Assembly: GCF_001512285.1 (NCBI RefSeq)
Contig: NZ_LNUV01000006.1
Span: forward strand, 272,058 to 336,057
From: Arthrobacter sp. EpRS71
Lineage (GTDB): Bacteria; Actinomycetota; Actinomycetes; Actinomycetales; Micrococcaceae
DNA length: 64,000 bases
Direction: 5' to 3'
In this document: in pieces, positions 7,684 to 14,828 of the stretch
How positions within the stretch are numbered: the first letter of the stretch is position 1
Layout: each line of letters starts with the position of its first letter
Notes under the pieces: model-generated
The model's input: the letters and a program-made list of their open reading frames with translations, nothing else
Told to the model about the DNA's origin: nothing
Databases searched by the model: none
Position numbers and translations under genes: made by a program

Positions 7684-8513
7684 TACTTGACCACGATCTC
7701 CGTTTCGATGTTGAGGCCGAGGATGTCTTCGGCTTGGTAGATCGCCCAGATCGGTAGCCCGATCGGCTCCACTGTCGGGTAGCCGGGGTATTCACCCGTT
7801 TCGAGGCAGCGACGGTAGATGTCCTTGGCTCGCGCATTCATCATTCGGCCGAGTTCCATTGAGTAGTCGTCGTACTCCACGATGGACACGAGGTACGGAG
7901 CGGACTTCTCTACGTTGATGAACCAGAACGGGAGCCGCTCACCGGTCATTGCCAGGACGCCGTCTTGGTAGTGGGCGGCTGACTGGTAGTAGCCGAGCTT
8001 GAACCCGGACTTGGGGAACTCGCGAGGGTCCGCGTTCACGGTTGTTTTCAGATCGACAAGCCGGTCACGCAACCACGCGTCCGGCCGGCACTTCAGCATG
8101 AGTCCGTCCTCTTCCCAGAAGACGGACTCTTCGGCGCGGTGGCCGGTGAAGGCGGTCTTCGCGACGGGGTGTTCCATGACGCTGTCCCGCATTGCCCGGA
8201 CTAGGTCCCATTCGGCTTGCTTGAGCGGGATCTTTCCAGCTTTCACAGCTGCGGCGGCCGGTACCGTCCACTTGGCGCCGCGCTTGTCTGGCACGTCGAT
8301 GACTTCTACGCCGGATTCGTCGCCTTCGAGGATAAGGCTGTGGGTCACGGTGCCGAGGTCGTAGATGTCTTTGTGGACCGGGTTGGCCTTCTCGTACTGC
8401 CAGTGCGCGGGAGTACGGCTGGCGAGAGTCTTCAACGACGTTGAGCCGAGCGCTGGATCGGCGTGGTATTCCTCGCTGGTTAGGTTGGCGTAGATGCCGG
8501 GGGAGTACGTCAT
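7683..8513 (-). CDS. PD-(D/E)XK exonuclease, RecE/Cas4-like
   Basis: 276 residues from an ATG at 8513 that follows AAGGAGAAGA. The nuclease core shows H59 (GTVTHSLILEG), E128/E129 (HRAEES), D145 (CRPDAW) and D154-x-K156 (VDLKTT), the expected order for metal-dependent nucleases of the RecB/RecE type. Followed by SSB and an SMC-like ATPase, it probably resects double-strand ends during phage recombination or replication. The start is shorter than the longest open frame because of the ribosome site. Confidence 0.88.
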   Translation of the reverse strand: MTYSPGIYANLTSEEYHADPALGSTSLKTLASRTPAHWQYEKANPVHKDIYDLGTVTHSLILEGDESGVEVIDVPDKRGAKWTVPAAAAVKAGKIPLKQAEWDLVRAMRDSVMEHPVAKTAFTGHRAEESVFWEEDGLMLKCRPDAWLRDRLVDLKTTVNADPREFPKSGFKLGYYQSAAHYQDGVLAMTGERLPFWFINVEKSAPYLVSIVEYDDYSMELGRMMNARAKDIYRRCLETGEYPGYPTVEPIGLPIWAIYQAEDILGLNIETEIVVK

Positions 8514-8707
8514 TCTTCTCCTTGGTTTGGGCATGAAAAAGGCCCCTGTGCGGGGCCGTGAATTTTGCAGTCAGGGTTTATGGGTCGAGGGTTGCTTGGC
8601 GAGTACCGCCATGGTGGGCAGTCGCAGCCGGGTTGTTTGTTGTGGCCGCGGGACCAGTTCTCTTTGGCCCGGTCATGGTCCATGCCAGCCGGCGCAGGCC
8701 TAGCCAC
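8510..8707 (-). CDS. Small Cys/Pro-rich phage protein, 65 aa
   Basis: It overlaps the upstream gene by 8 bp and the exonuclease start by ATGA, which supports translation. The C-terminal half has a Cys-rich run (CDCPPWRYSPSNPRPINPDC). Its last codons cover a terminator-like hairpin at 8535-8557. A start at 8683 (MDHDRAKENW) is also possible. Function unknown. Confidence 0.6.
   Translation of the reverse strand: MARPAPAGMDHDRAKENWSRGHNKQPGCDCPPWRYSPSNPRPINPDCKIHGPAQGPFSCPNQGEE
8535..8557 (-). terminator. Terminator-like hairpin upstream of the exonuclease gene
   Basis: On the minus strand GGCCCC and GGGGCC pair over a 5-nt loop and lead into TTTTTCATGCCC. The hairpin lies inside the last codons of the 65-aa gene. 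Its leader (GGCCTTTTTC.T.CCC.AACCAA.GGAGAA) is nearly the same as the one before phage dnaN. Confidence 0.65.
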
Positions 8708-9074
8708 TCGTCGGGTAGAGCAGCGCTACAGCCTGCCAGTCGATGTCTTCCGGGTCCGTGGTGGAGTACAGGAGCGACTTGCCAACAATGCCAGCGCGTT
8801 GCCGGGCGATCATGTCTCCGTTGACTGGGTACTCCATCCAGGTCATGCGCTCTTGCGCGTGCTGCATTAGCCGGATGATGCCGTGGGATAGATCGGCCAT
8901 GGTGGTGGAATGGTCGACTTCGCAGACGTCGCAGATCCGATGGTGCTCGTTGTTGTGAGCATCAACCCACTTGAGCGCCTTGATGCTCGAGCGGTGCCGT
9001 TCGCCTTCCTGATGGAAATCGCACCATGCCAGGAACTTCCGGCCTACTGGCCGAACGGTTGCTTTGAGGCTCAT
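8700..9074 (-). CDS. Hypothetical phage protein with Cys/His pairs, 124 aa
   Basis: It starts at 9074 with an ATGA overlap to the gene before it. The first 55 residues contain CDFH and ICDVC separated by a His-rich stretch (DAHNNEHHRI), which could bind zinc. The rest looks helical (HGIIRLMQHAQERM). No catalytic motif is recognised. Confidence 0.65.
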   Translation of the reverse strand: MSLKATVRPVGRKFLAWCDFHQEGERHRSSIKALKWVDAHNNEHHRICDVCEVDHSTTMADLSHGIIRLMQHAQERMTWMEYPVNGDMIARQRAGIVGKSLLYSTTDPEDIDWQAVALLYPTSG

Positions 9075-9316
9075 CCGTAGTAGGCCTTCTGCTCGCGGTC
9101 GGTCATGAATGGGTTGCGTTCCTTGTACAGGCCGCCGTGGTAGGCACTGGCGTCGCCTTCGAGGTTTCCTTCACGCCATGCGGACATCAGCGCTGCGTTC
9201 ATCCATTCGGGAGTCCAGGCTGCGTTGCCGTTCTCCATCTCTTCAATGTCGCGTTTGATGTCCTCGATCTTGAAGAACTCGGGAAGGTTCGGGTCACGCT
9301 TTGGCTGCTCGCTCAT
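9071..9316 (-). CDS. Hypothetical phage protein, 81 aa
   Basis: A small acidic, probably helical protein (FKIEDIKRDIEEMENGNAAW) with no Cys and no membrane segment. It is coupled by ATGA overlaps at both ends. Not recognised. Confidence 0.6.
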   Translation of the reverse strand: MSEQPKRDPNLPEFFKIEDIKRDIEEMENGNAAWTPEWMNAALMSAWREGNLEGDASAYHGGLYKERNPFMTDREQKAYYG

Positions 9317-9438
9317 TTAGGTTCTTCCTTCTCTGCGTTGGTGAGGATTGTTGCAAGTTCAACTTGCAAGGGGTTGCGGGCTTTGGCGGCGAGGTGCGGG
9401 CACGTCACTGCGAGTGCGGCTAGCTCCTCCTCGGTCAT
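9313..9438 (-). CDS. Very small phage protein, 41 aa
   Basis: The start at 9438 (MTEEELAALAVTCPHLAAKA) was chosen because it overlaps the upstream stop by ATGA. A longer start at 9498 would be Arg-rich and run deep into the neighbour. Helical and acidic; function unknown. Confidence 0.5.
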   Translation of the reverse strand: MTEEELAALAVTCPHLAAKARNPLQVELATILTNAEKEEPK

Positions 9439-9725
9439 GGCGTGGTCTCGTCGTAATGCGGGAAGGTGGCGAAACGTTCGATGACGGCGTTTCGGCATGC
9501 TTCTTCAACAGCGTCCGTGCTGGGTTCCTTGGAGTAGAACTTTACGATTGAGTGCCATACCTCAGCAGCCAGCTCGTGCTCAGAGAGTCGCTTCTGAAGC
9601 ACTGCGAGGTCAACGTTGACTGGATAGCCCGGGTCCTGATCCGATGTGAAGGCTGAACAGTAAGCTGCGCCGTTTAGGCTGTTCTCCCAGATCTTGTACA
9701 CGTGAAGTTCCAGCGGCTTGCTCAT
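9435..9725 (-). CDS. Hypothetical phage protein, 96 aa
   Basis: A beta-rich start (LELHVYKIWENSLNGAAYC) is followed by a helical tail. ATGA overlaps occur on both sides. No family recognised. Confidence 0.6.
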   Translation of the reverse strand: MSKPLELHVYKIWENSLNGAAYCSAFTSDQDPGYPVNVDLAVLQKRLSEHELAAEVWHSIVKFYSKEPSTDAVEEACRNAVIERFATFPHYDETTP

Positions 9726-9910
9726 TTCGTCACGTCCTTGTTTGCTTGTCGGTCGCCGCTAATGGGATATTCGCAGCCGGTCGCGGTTCTCGATAAGACC
9801 TCGTACCAACCAACAGGCAAGTCCAAATCACCCGGCGCCCAGCCACCAACCGGCATACCCGCAGACGGACGCTGCTGCACATGAGGGGCGCGGCGAGGAT
9901 TCCGGATCAT
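9722..9910 (-). CDS. Hypothetical phage protein, 62 aa
   Basis: The start at 9910 (MIRNPRRAPHVQQRPS) overlaps the upstream stop by ATGA; a GTG/ATG nine bases earlier is less likely. Basic N-terminus, then a Gly/Pro-rich segment with the hydrophobic DLDLPVGWYEVL. Function unknown. Confidence 0.5.
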   Translation of the reverse strand: MIRNPRRAPHVQQRPSAGMPVGGWAPGDLDLPVGWYEVLSRTATGCEYPISGDRQANKDVTK

Positions 9911-10233
9911 GCGGGCCACTCATTGATGACCTGGATGGTGCAGGAACCGCTCAGAAGTTTCTCGGCGCCCCAAAGTGCATCCACAAACGCCAGGCGCCAA
10001 CCATGCTCACCCTTTTGGGCTGGATGGCCGTCTCCCTTGCTGTCAATGCACAGGACGCTACTGCCAACAGCAAGTGCGTCCAGTTCCTCGGCAGTCGTGA
10101 TCGTTCTGGGCTTCCTATAACCATCGGCCAGTATCGCGTCAGCAAGCTGCCAGTCCGTGCGGTGGAACTTCTTGCCATCGGTCCACTGAGCATCGTGGAT
10201 AATCGTGGTCAGTTTGTCGTGCTCGGCGCTCAT
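9907..10233 (-). CDS. Hypothetical phage protein, 108 aa
   Basis: A soluble protein with mixed helix and strand (WQLADAILADGYRKPRTITT; LAVGSSVLCIDSKGDGH). Its segment EELDALAVGSSVL, together with a late Trp-rich stretch, is typical of small actinophage proteins of unknown role. It overlaps the genes at both ends by 4 bp. Confidence 0.65.
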   Translation of the reverse strand: MSAEHDKLTTIIHDAQWTDGKKFHRTDWQLADAILADGYRKPRTITTAEELDALAVGSSVLCIDSKGDGHPAQKGEHGWRLAFVDALWGAEKLLSGSCTIQVINEWPA

Positions 10234-10418
10234 CGCTCACCTTTCCTGTAGCTGTCGGCGTCATCCTCGAAGCGCGTGTCTGCTTCTTCGGACAGCGCGT
10301 CAAGGTCGATGTCCTCGGCAGGCTGCAGGCGACGGTCATGCTGGCGTGCCCGGGCGATGGTCAGCGGCGCGGCGAAGATCGTGGCCGCGAACAGTAGGAA
10401 ATAGATTCCGGTGATCAT
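10230..10418 (-). CDS. Small phage membrane protein, 62 aa
   Basis: The start at 10418 is supported by GGAGGAAG and an ATGA overlap. One membrane helix at residues 2-18 (ITGIYFLLFAATIFAAP) is followed by a charged cytoplasmic tail rich in Asp/Glu. Role unknown. Confidence 0.6.
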   Translation of the reverse strand: MITGIYFLLFAATIFAAPLTIARARQHDRRLQPAEDIDLDALSEEADTRFEDDADSYRKGER

Positions 10419-10681
10419 GATGTTTTCTTCCTCCATACGCGGGTGGCGCCGTACTTACGTGCTGCGGCGTGTGATGTTTGGTAGCCGACAGGCTCGATAT
10501 GGCCAGCCTTTTTGGCAGCGATGATCGCGCGACCGGGCCAGCTGGGTTCGTCCGGTTCCCGCATTTCGCGGCGGAGGTCGTCAGCGCTGAACACTTCGTG
10601 AGCGTTTGCGAGGCCGACGATCGTGGCGACGGCGTCCTCGTGCCATTCGTCTTTGTCCTGCTCAAACGCCATCGCCCTCAT
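10415..10681 (-). CDS. Small phage protein, helix-rich, 88 aa
   Basis: A possible winged-helix-like fold: two acidic helices (DEWHEDAVATIVGLANAHEV; ADDLRREMRE) and then GRAIIAAKKAGHIEPVGYQTS, which reads like the recognition helix and wing of small DNA-binding or replication-accessory proteins. The basic end (RVWRKKTS) fits DNA contact. ATGA-coupled on both sides. Confidence 0.6.
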   Translation of the reverse strand: MRAMAFEQDKDEWHEDAVATIVGLANAHEVFSADDLRREMREPDEPSWPGRAIIAAKKAGHIEPVGYQTSHAAARKYGATRVWRKKTS

Positions 10682-10878
10682 GAGGACCTCTTCCTTGCCG
10701 CGTACGCTTTGATGTCGTCCTTGATGCGCTTCTGTCGGGCCCGTTCCAGTGCGTCATCCATGAGTGCGGGCGTGAACTGGAATGCGTTCTTACGTGTGCG
10801 CTGGCCTCCGTGTCCGTGCTCGACCGGTCTTGACTTGGCGCCCTGCCTGACAGCGCGCTTCACTAGTCCGTCGTTCAT
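10678..10878 (-). CDS. Small basic phage protein, 66 aa
   Basis: Strongly basic and helical (MDDALERARQKRIKDDIKAY), ending RKRSS; ATGA overlaps at both ends. It could bind nucleic acid, but no motif proves it. Confidence 0.55.
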   Translation of the reverse strand: MNDGLVKRAVRQGAKSRPVEHGHGGQRTRKNAFQFTPALMDDALERARQKRIKDDIKAYAARKRSS

Positions 10879-11108
10879 GCCGCCAACCTCCGTGCCGCTG
10901 CTGCCTGGTTCTGTTCGTGCAGTACGTTCTTCACTGCTTCCTCACCGGTCGGGTCTTGGTGTTGGAGGACGTATGCTTCGGCGTCCTCTTGCAACCAGTC
11001 CTCGCATCGCTTTTCGAAGCGGCGTGCGGCTTTTTTCATCTGCGAGAACGTGAGTCCGAGGTGGTCGTTGTTGTTTTTCTTCATGACGATGGGGAGTAAT
11101 TTGGGCAT
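10875..11108 (-). CDS. Small phage protein with DPTG motif, 77 aa
   Basis: A charged helical protein (FSQMKKAARRFEKRCEDWLQ) that carries QDPTGEEAVKNVLHEQ, related to the end of the 66-aa protein at 3701-3901. It is the first gene of the run of ATGA-coupled small genes. A start at 11084 is also possible. Function unknown. Confidence 0.6.
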   Translation of the reverse strand: MPKLLPIVMKKNNNDHLGLTFSQMKKAARRFEKRCEDWLQEDAEAYVLQHQDPTGEEAVKNVLHEQNQAAAARRLAA

Positions 11109-11216
11109 GCGTCATCGCCCTTTCTCCGGCAAAAAAACACCGGGTGAGGTCAAAGATGGGAAGTGCGTGAGGGGTGCCCAGATGGTCGGGCGAAGGGTGC
11201 CAGAAATGGCGGGCCG

Positions 11217-11450
11217 TTAGGCGAAATGGTCGATTTCGCCAGTGGCGGTTGTTACAGGCGCAGCTTTACGGGCTTTGACCCAGGCCACTAGTGCAGCGAT
11301 GTTGTCTTGGTCGAGAACTATGCGGTTCTTGCTGAGCCTGGTGCAATGTCCAGACTCTCGGCAGTAGCGCCGTAATTCTGTCTTCGTCATCCCAAGTGTT
11401 GGGGCGACATCCTCTGGTGTTCGGAAAACAGGCGCGGATGTATCGGTCAT
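11217..11450 (-). CDS. Excisionase-like helix-turn-helix protein, 77 aa
   Basis: RTPEDVAPTLGMTKTELRRYCR (residues 10-31) followed by CTRLSKNRIVLDQDNIAALVAW has the layout of MerR/Xis-type winged helices, in which a short helix-turn-helix precedes a wing. Its stop-start contact with the antirepressor gene (1-bp overlap at 11450) puts it in the lytic switch operon. It could be the excision factor (Xis) or a small early regulator; the sequence does not separate these. Confidence 0.65.
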   Translation of the reverse strand: MTDTSAPVFRTPEDVAPTLGMTKTELRRYCRESGHCTRLSKNRIVLDQDNIAALVAWVKARKAAPVTTATGEIDHFA

Positions 11451-12202
11451 TACTGCGTCACCAGATCCTTGCTAGTCGAGTAGCGGTTGATGAAGTACGT
11501 CTGACCTTTTCCGCTGACCTTGGGCGTCTTGGATACAGTCACATGACCGTCCGAGTGGGTGACAGCAGTTTCCTTGACCTTGAATAGTCCGAGTTCCATG
11601 GAGCGCTGCGTCGGCATGTTCCAGTCAGTACCTTGACGGCGGATCAAGTAGCCATCCTCTCGGAGCAGCGCAAACAGCCGGTTCGCTCCAACCTCAACAC
11701 CGTTGCCGCGGAGTATCTTGGCAAGGTCACCTACGAGGATGGTTGTTTCCGAAGTAGCAACCGAGTCCGCAAACAAGACCTTTGGGGCGTCAGCGGCAAC
11801 CTTGGCTTCGAGTGCTGCCGTAGCCTCCACTGAGCTTGCAAGCTCGCGGAGAGCTTCGGCGTAGGTTTGGGGAAGTGCCGTTCCGTATGCGCCAGTCTTG
11901 CGAATTGCTGGCAGAACTTCACCGGTGATCCAGCGCCTGAAGTTCACGGCTTCGGCCTTGTCTGAGCGGATGACGACTTCGTACATACCGGATTCGTTCA
12001 CGATTGTGACGTTGCGGCGCTGGCCGCCAGAGCTGATATCCGTCTGGCGGACAGCAGCTTCGTCGATGCGCGCAGCCACGTTGCCGACATTGCGGATTTC
12101 AAGCACGGCGCAAAGATCTGCAAGGACGAACCAGGGTTCGCTCTCGATGACCAACGTGCGAACTTGCTGGCTGTTGAAGTTGAACTTCTGTAGGGTGTTC
12201 AT
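11450..12202 (-). CDS. Phage antirepressor, BRO-N plus KilAC domains
   Basis: 250 residues. The BRO-N domain covers about residues 5-105 (VRTLVIESEPWFVLADLCAVL; GMYEVVIRSDKAEAVNFRRW; GEVLPAIRKTGAYG). A linker follows, then a KilAC (ANT) domain at about 135-245 (ILVGDLAKILRGNGVEVGANR; LREDGYLIRRQG). Proteins of this kind inactivate phage repressors or regulate early genes. It lies just downstream of the Cro-like gene on the lytic strand, the usual place. Confidence 0.88.
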   Translation of the reverse strand: MNTLQKFNFNSQQVRTLVIESEPWFVLADLCAVLEIRNVGNVAARIDEAAVRQTDISSGGQRRNVTIVNESGMYEVVIRSDKAEAVNFRRWITGEVLPAIRKTGAYGTALPQTYAEALRELASSVEATAALEAKVAADAPKVLFADSVATSETTILVGDLAKILRGNGVEVGANRLFALLREDGYLIRRQGTDWNMPTQRSMELGLFKVKETAVTHSDGHVTVSKTPKVSGKGQTYFINRYSTSKDLVTQ

Positions 12203-12237
12203 TAGATTCCTTATCTGGCGATTGGATTCTCCGGCCC

Positions 12238-12492
12238 TCAGCTATTGGCGTAGCTGAGGGTCTTCTCGTGAGTTGCTGTGCTGACGATCTGGAACGCTTC
12301 GCCGATACCCAGGTCGTAAGTGGTGCACATCGCGACTATGAAATCGGCGGATGGCTGTTCACCCGATTCCATGCGCCGGAGTGTCGAGCGGCTTACGCCC
12401 ATGAGTCGGGCTTGGGACTCTTCGGACGGGAGGCGGTGCATCTCCCGCAGCCTCGGGATCAGTCCATCGCGCACTTTGAGCTTCTGTTTCAT
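12238..12492 (-). CDS. Cro-like HTH regulator, 84 aa
   Basis: The start at 12492 follows AGGGGGTGAC. The XRE-type helix-turn-helix reads ESQARLMGVSRSTLRRMESGEQPSADF (residues ~24-50, shown in part). It is the first gene of the leftward lytic operon and diverges from the repressor gene across a 167-bp region with repeated operator half-sites. Likely role: turn down lysogenic transcription during lytic growth. Confidence 0.75.
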   Translation of the reverse strand: MKQKLKVRDGLIPRLREMHRLPSEESQARLMGVSRSTLRRMESGEQPSADFIVAMCTTYDLGIGEAFQIVSTATHEKTLSYANS

Positions 12493-12659
12493 GTCACCCC
12501 CTGATGACTCGTATCTGAAATGCGATGTTTCAATGATGGCACGCATGATTCATAACTACAACACTGTGATTCGTTTTTGAAACGCAGTTGTTCCAGTTTT
12601 GGAACACGATGATCCGAGTATGTTGGTGATGCGGCTTGCTTGTGTGTCAGAAATGAAAC
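12493..12659. promoter_or_regulatory. Phage immunity switch region (divergent promoters and operators)
   Basis: The region between the divergent Cro-like and repressor genes is AT-rich for this genome. A perfect inverted repeat GTTCCA-GTTT-TGGAAC lies at 12590-12605. Related half-sites are ATGTTTCAAT (about 12523), TTTGAAAC (about 12577-12584) and ATGAAACAT (12653-12661), the last covering the repressor start. This spacing of TTTCA/TGAAA units fits multiple operator sites for one or both regulators. Confidence 0.6.
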
Positions 12660-13148
12660 ATGATGTACAACATGAGCGAATCAATAGCACGATGGCTGGA
12701 ACACGCTACGGGTGAGACCAAGAGGCAGATGGCCCTGACTTTGAATCAGTCGCCAAGTACGTTCAACCGAAACATCGCTACTGCTGAGACTGTGGTGGCA
12801 GTATGCCTGGCCTATGGATTGAATCCGGTTGAGGGTCTCGTTGAGGCAGGCTATGTGACAGCTGATGATGTCATCGATTACGCCGAGGAACTCTCTGAAT
12901 CAGAACACCTGAGGCAGTCGACTCCGGATGACATCATCGAGCGAATACAGGTGCAGCTCGGCAAGCTTTCAGAGAAGCTCCACCAGCACGATCCGGTTGA
13001 GGGGCAGATGAGCCTGTTCATTGAACCAGCCCTCCTGCCGCAGTCTGATCCTGACTATTCAACAATGTCAGAGCGTGATGCCTATGATCTGGCTGCGAGT
13101 AAGGGTGAGGACAATATTGGACATGACGAACTACCGCATGAACCCTAG
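12660..13148 (+). CDS. Phage immunity repressor (ImmR-like HTH protein)
   Basis: 162 residues. The N-terminal helix-turn-helix is WLEHATGETKRQMALTLNQS with recognition helix near residues 32-40. The acidic C-terminus ends in DAYDLAASKGEDNIGHDE, a tail seen in actinophage repressors partnered with ImmA proteases. The gene is transcribed rightward, opposite to the lytic genes, and overlaps the ImmA-type gene by 26 bp. Starts at 12660, 12663 and 12672 are possible; none has a clear ribosome site, so the message may be leaderless. Confidence 0.75.
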   Translation: MMYNMSESIARWLEHATGETKRQMALTLNQSPSTFNRNIATAETVVAVCLAYGLNPVEGLVEAGYVTADDVIDYAEELSESEHLRQSTPDDIIERIQVQLGKLSEKLHQHDPVEGQMSLFIEPALLPQSDPDYSTMSERDAYDLAASKGEDNIGHDELPHEP

Positions 13149-13539
13149 GGTTCTTGCGGCGCAAATGGGGGTAAGGATCCGGACGGCACCGGTGCCGGCT
13201 GGATGGTGGGGCGTTTACGACCACAAGCACAGGCTAGTGACGCTCAGGCCGGGTTTGGGGCACATCCAATACTGCTGCACCTTGATGCATGAACTTGGTC
13301 ACGCCCACTATGGGCACGTCGGCGTGACGGGAAAACAAGAGCTCCTGGCCAATCGCTGGGCCGCTCATCGCCTGCTGCGCTACGAGGACCTACTTTCAGC
13401 GGCCGGCACGCAGCGACGCACCGGCGAGGTAGCTGCAGCGCTCAGCGTTCTCCCGAGCGTCCTTGAGGTGTACATGAAGATGATGACCAGAACGCAGCTG
13501 GACGAACTGCGGAGAGTAGCTGCAGCGCGGGTGGCTTAA
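13123..13539 (+). CDS. ImmA/IrrE-type metallopeptidase
   Basis: 138 residues from an ATG at 13123 that follows AAGGGTGAGG. The zinc protease motif HELGH is at residues 56-60, followed by a helical C-terminus. In ICEBs1 and related elements ImmA cleaves the ImmR repressor during DNA damage and so induces the element. The partner here is the HTH repressor just upstream, translationally coupled by overlap, so the same derepression route is likely. Confidence 0.88.
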   Translation: MTNYRMNPRVLAAQMGVRIRTAPVPAGWWGVYDHKHRLVTLRPGLGHIQYCCTLMHELGHAHYGHVGVTGKQELLANRWAAHRLLRYEDLLSAAGTQRRTGEVAAALSVLPSVLEVYMKMMTRTQLDELRRVAAARVA

Positions 13540-13544
13540 AGCAA

Positions 13545-13576
13545 AGTGGCCCCACTCCTTTCGGAGTGGGGCCACT
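13545..13576. terminator. Bidirectional terminator between immA-like and GNAT genes
   Basis: A perfect 14-bp stem (AGTGGCCCCACTCC and its complement) around TTTC, placed between convergent genes. No long T run follows on either strand. Confidence 0.7.
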
Positions 13577-13578
13577 GA

Positions 13579-14145
13579 CTAAGCGGACTCTTCTCGTTCT
13601 TCCGCAGGCTGCAGAAAACGTTGCTGTATGGCGCTCGTCTTGAGATACATGAACGTTGAGCCGCTCTCGGATGGAACGCCTCCTGGTGCTTTGAATCCAA
13701 AGTTCTCAGCGTAGTACTGCACAAGCCAAGGGTTTTTTGCGTCGAGACACAGGTATCCGCAGGTCGTACGCTCGATGATCTCCAGGTACTTCTCGAACAC
13801 CAAGTCCATCAGCATGACGCCCACGTCTCCACCTTTGACGCTGTTGTCGGTCGCAAAACGACCCAATAGCTGGGCAGGCCGAAGATCCTCGTTGAAGGAC
13901 CGTCGATCCTTCGCTGTGACCTGGTGCTTTTGGATGAAGTGGCTAGAAATCGCGAAGAACGCTCTGACGACGCCATTAGCGCAGACCAGAACGAAGACCC
14001 GTGACAAGTCTCGTTTCTGGTTACCCATAGCCTGAGTCTTGAGCCAGGCGTTCATGCCCTCATCGTGACGACAATCGAATGCGTCGAGATCGTGCGCTTC
14101 GTCCAGCGGGACAAGGCGCATGGGCCCTATTTCCTCTAGTGCCAC
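13579..14145 (-). CDS. GNAT acetyltransferase, candidate toxin of a Panacea pair
   Basis: 188 residues of the GNAT fold. The N-terminal strand is MRLVPLDEAHDLDAFDCRHD, with strand/helix segments RVFVLVCANGVVRAFFAIS in the middle. The acetyl-CoA-binding turn is degenerate (LLGRFATDNSVKGGDVG), and the late CGYLCLDAKNPWLVQYYAENFGF is the usual C-terminal half. It resembles TacT-type acetyltransferase toxins, which modify aminoacyl-tRNA. It starts 8 bp after the Panacea-domain gene, the order expected for antitoxin then toxin. Toxicity is inferred. Confidence 0.75.
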   Translation of the reverse strand: MALEEIGPMRLVPLDEAHDLDAFDCRHDEGMNAWLKTQAMGNQKRDLSRVFVLVCANGVVRAFFAISSHFIQKHQVTAKDRRSFNEDLRPAQLLGRFATDNSVKGGDVGVMLMDLVFEKYLEIIERTTCGYLCLDAKNPWLVQYYAENFGFKAPGGVPSESGSTFMYLKTSAIQQRFLQPAEEREESA

Positions 14146-14153
14146 CGGGGGTA

Positions 14154-14789
14154 CTATGCGCTGATCAGGAACTTGCGGCGGAGTTCTGCCGCCCGTTGCG
14201 CATGCTCAACCGGGATTGCGGACTCTGATGTATCCATGGCGTGGAGCCATATTTCAGAGACGCTCGTTTCACGCCGACTGGGAAGCAGTGCCAGCACTGG
14301 AACATCGAACACTCGGCCTGAAAAGGCGTAAGAAGCTTCTGTCTTAGCTTGGAAGTAGTCCACGATTTCGTCGGAGCTCAAGTCACTTCTGCGCGCACCC
14401 GCAGGGCGCCGCTTGTTCCACGCCAGATCCCATGGCGTTTCGCAGTGCGTCATCTCAATCAATTGGCTGTGGTTAAATTCCCCGTATGCTGCCCACACTG
14501 CGTCCACGACGGCAGCAGCGTAGTCGTCAGCGATGTCCAAGGAGCATCCTTGGTAGGACTCGAGTTCAGCCTTGCTGACGCTGTTCGTGGAGCTGTGCGC
14601 GGTAAGCAGCGGGGAAACTACGGGCCCGTACTGCATAGCGTAGAACCGGTCGTGGAACAGCTTCTCGCCTGTGAGATGCGCGTACCAGCCGAATGAGTAG
14701 AAAGCCAGCTTCTGTAGCTTTAGCGGACTCATGGACTCGTTCCGGGCATGGCTAAGCAGAGAACCGGATACGTCAAAGACATCAATCAT
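14154..14789 (-). CDS. Panacea-domain (DUF4065/SocA-like) protein, candidate antitoxin
   Basis: 211 residues from an ATG at 14789 after GGGAGGGG. The Panacea signature is clear: MSPLKLQKLAFYSFGWYAHL, then FYAMQYGPVVSPLL, then TPWDLAWNKRR and LSSDEIVDYF. Proteins with this domain act as antitoxins for many unrelated toxins and are frequent in prophages; SocA is an adaptor antitoxin. It lies directly upstream of the GNAT gene and behind its own promoter/operator (14829-14874). Which toxin it blocks is inferred from position. Confidence 0.85.
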   Translation of the reverse strand: MIDVFDVSGSLLSHARNESMSPLKLQKLAFYSFGWYAHLTGEKLFHDRFYAMQYGPVVSPLLTAHSSTNSVSKAELESYQGCSLDIADDYAAAVVDAVWAAYGEFNHSQLIEMTHCETPWDLAWNKRRPAGARRSDLSSDEIVDYFQAKTEASYAFSGRVFDVPVLALLPSRRETSVSEIWLHAMDTSESAIPVEHAQRAAELRRKFLISA

Positions 14790-14828
14790 TTGTGCAGCCC
14801 CTCCCATAGTGTGGACTCGCTGGGTTAT

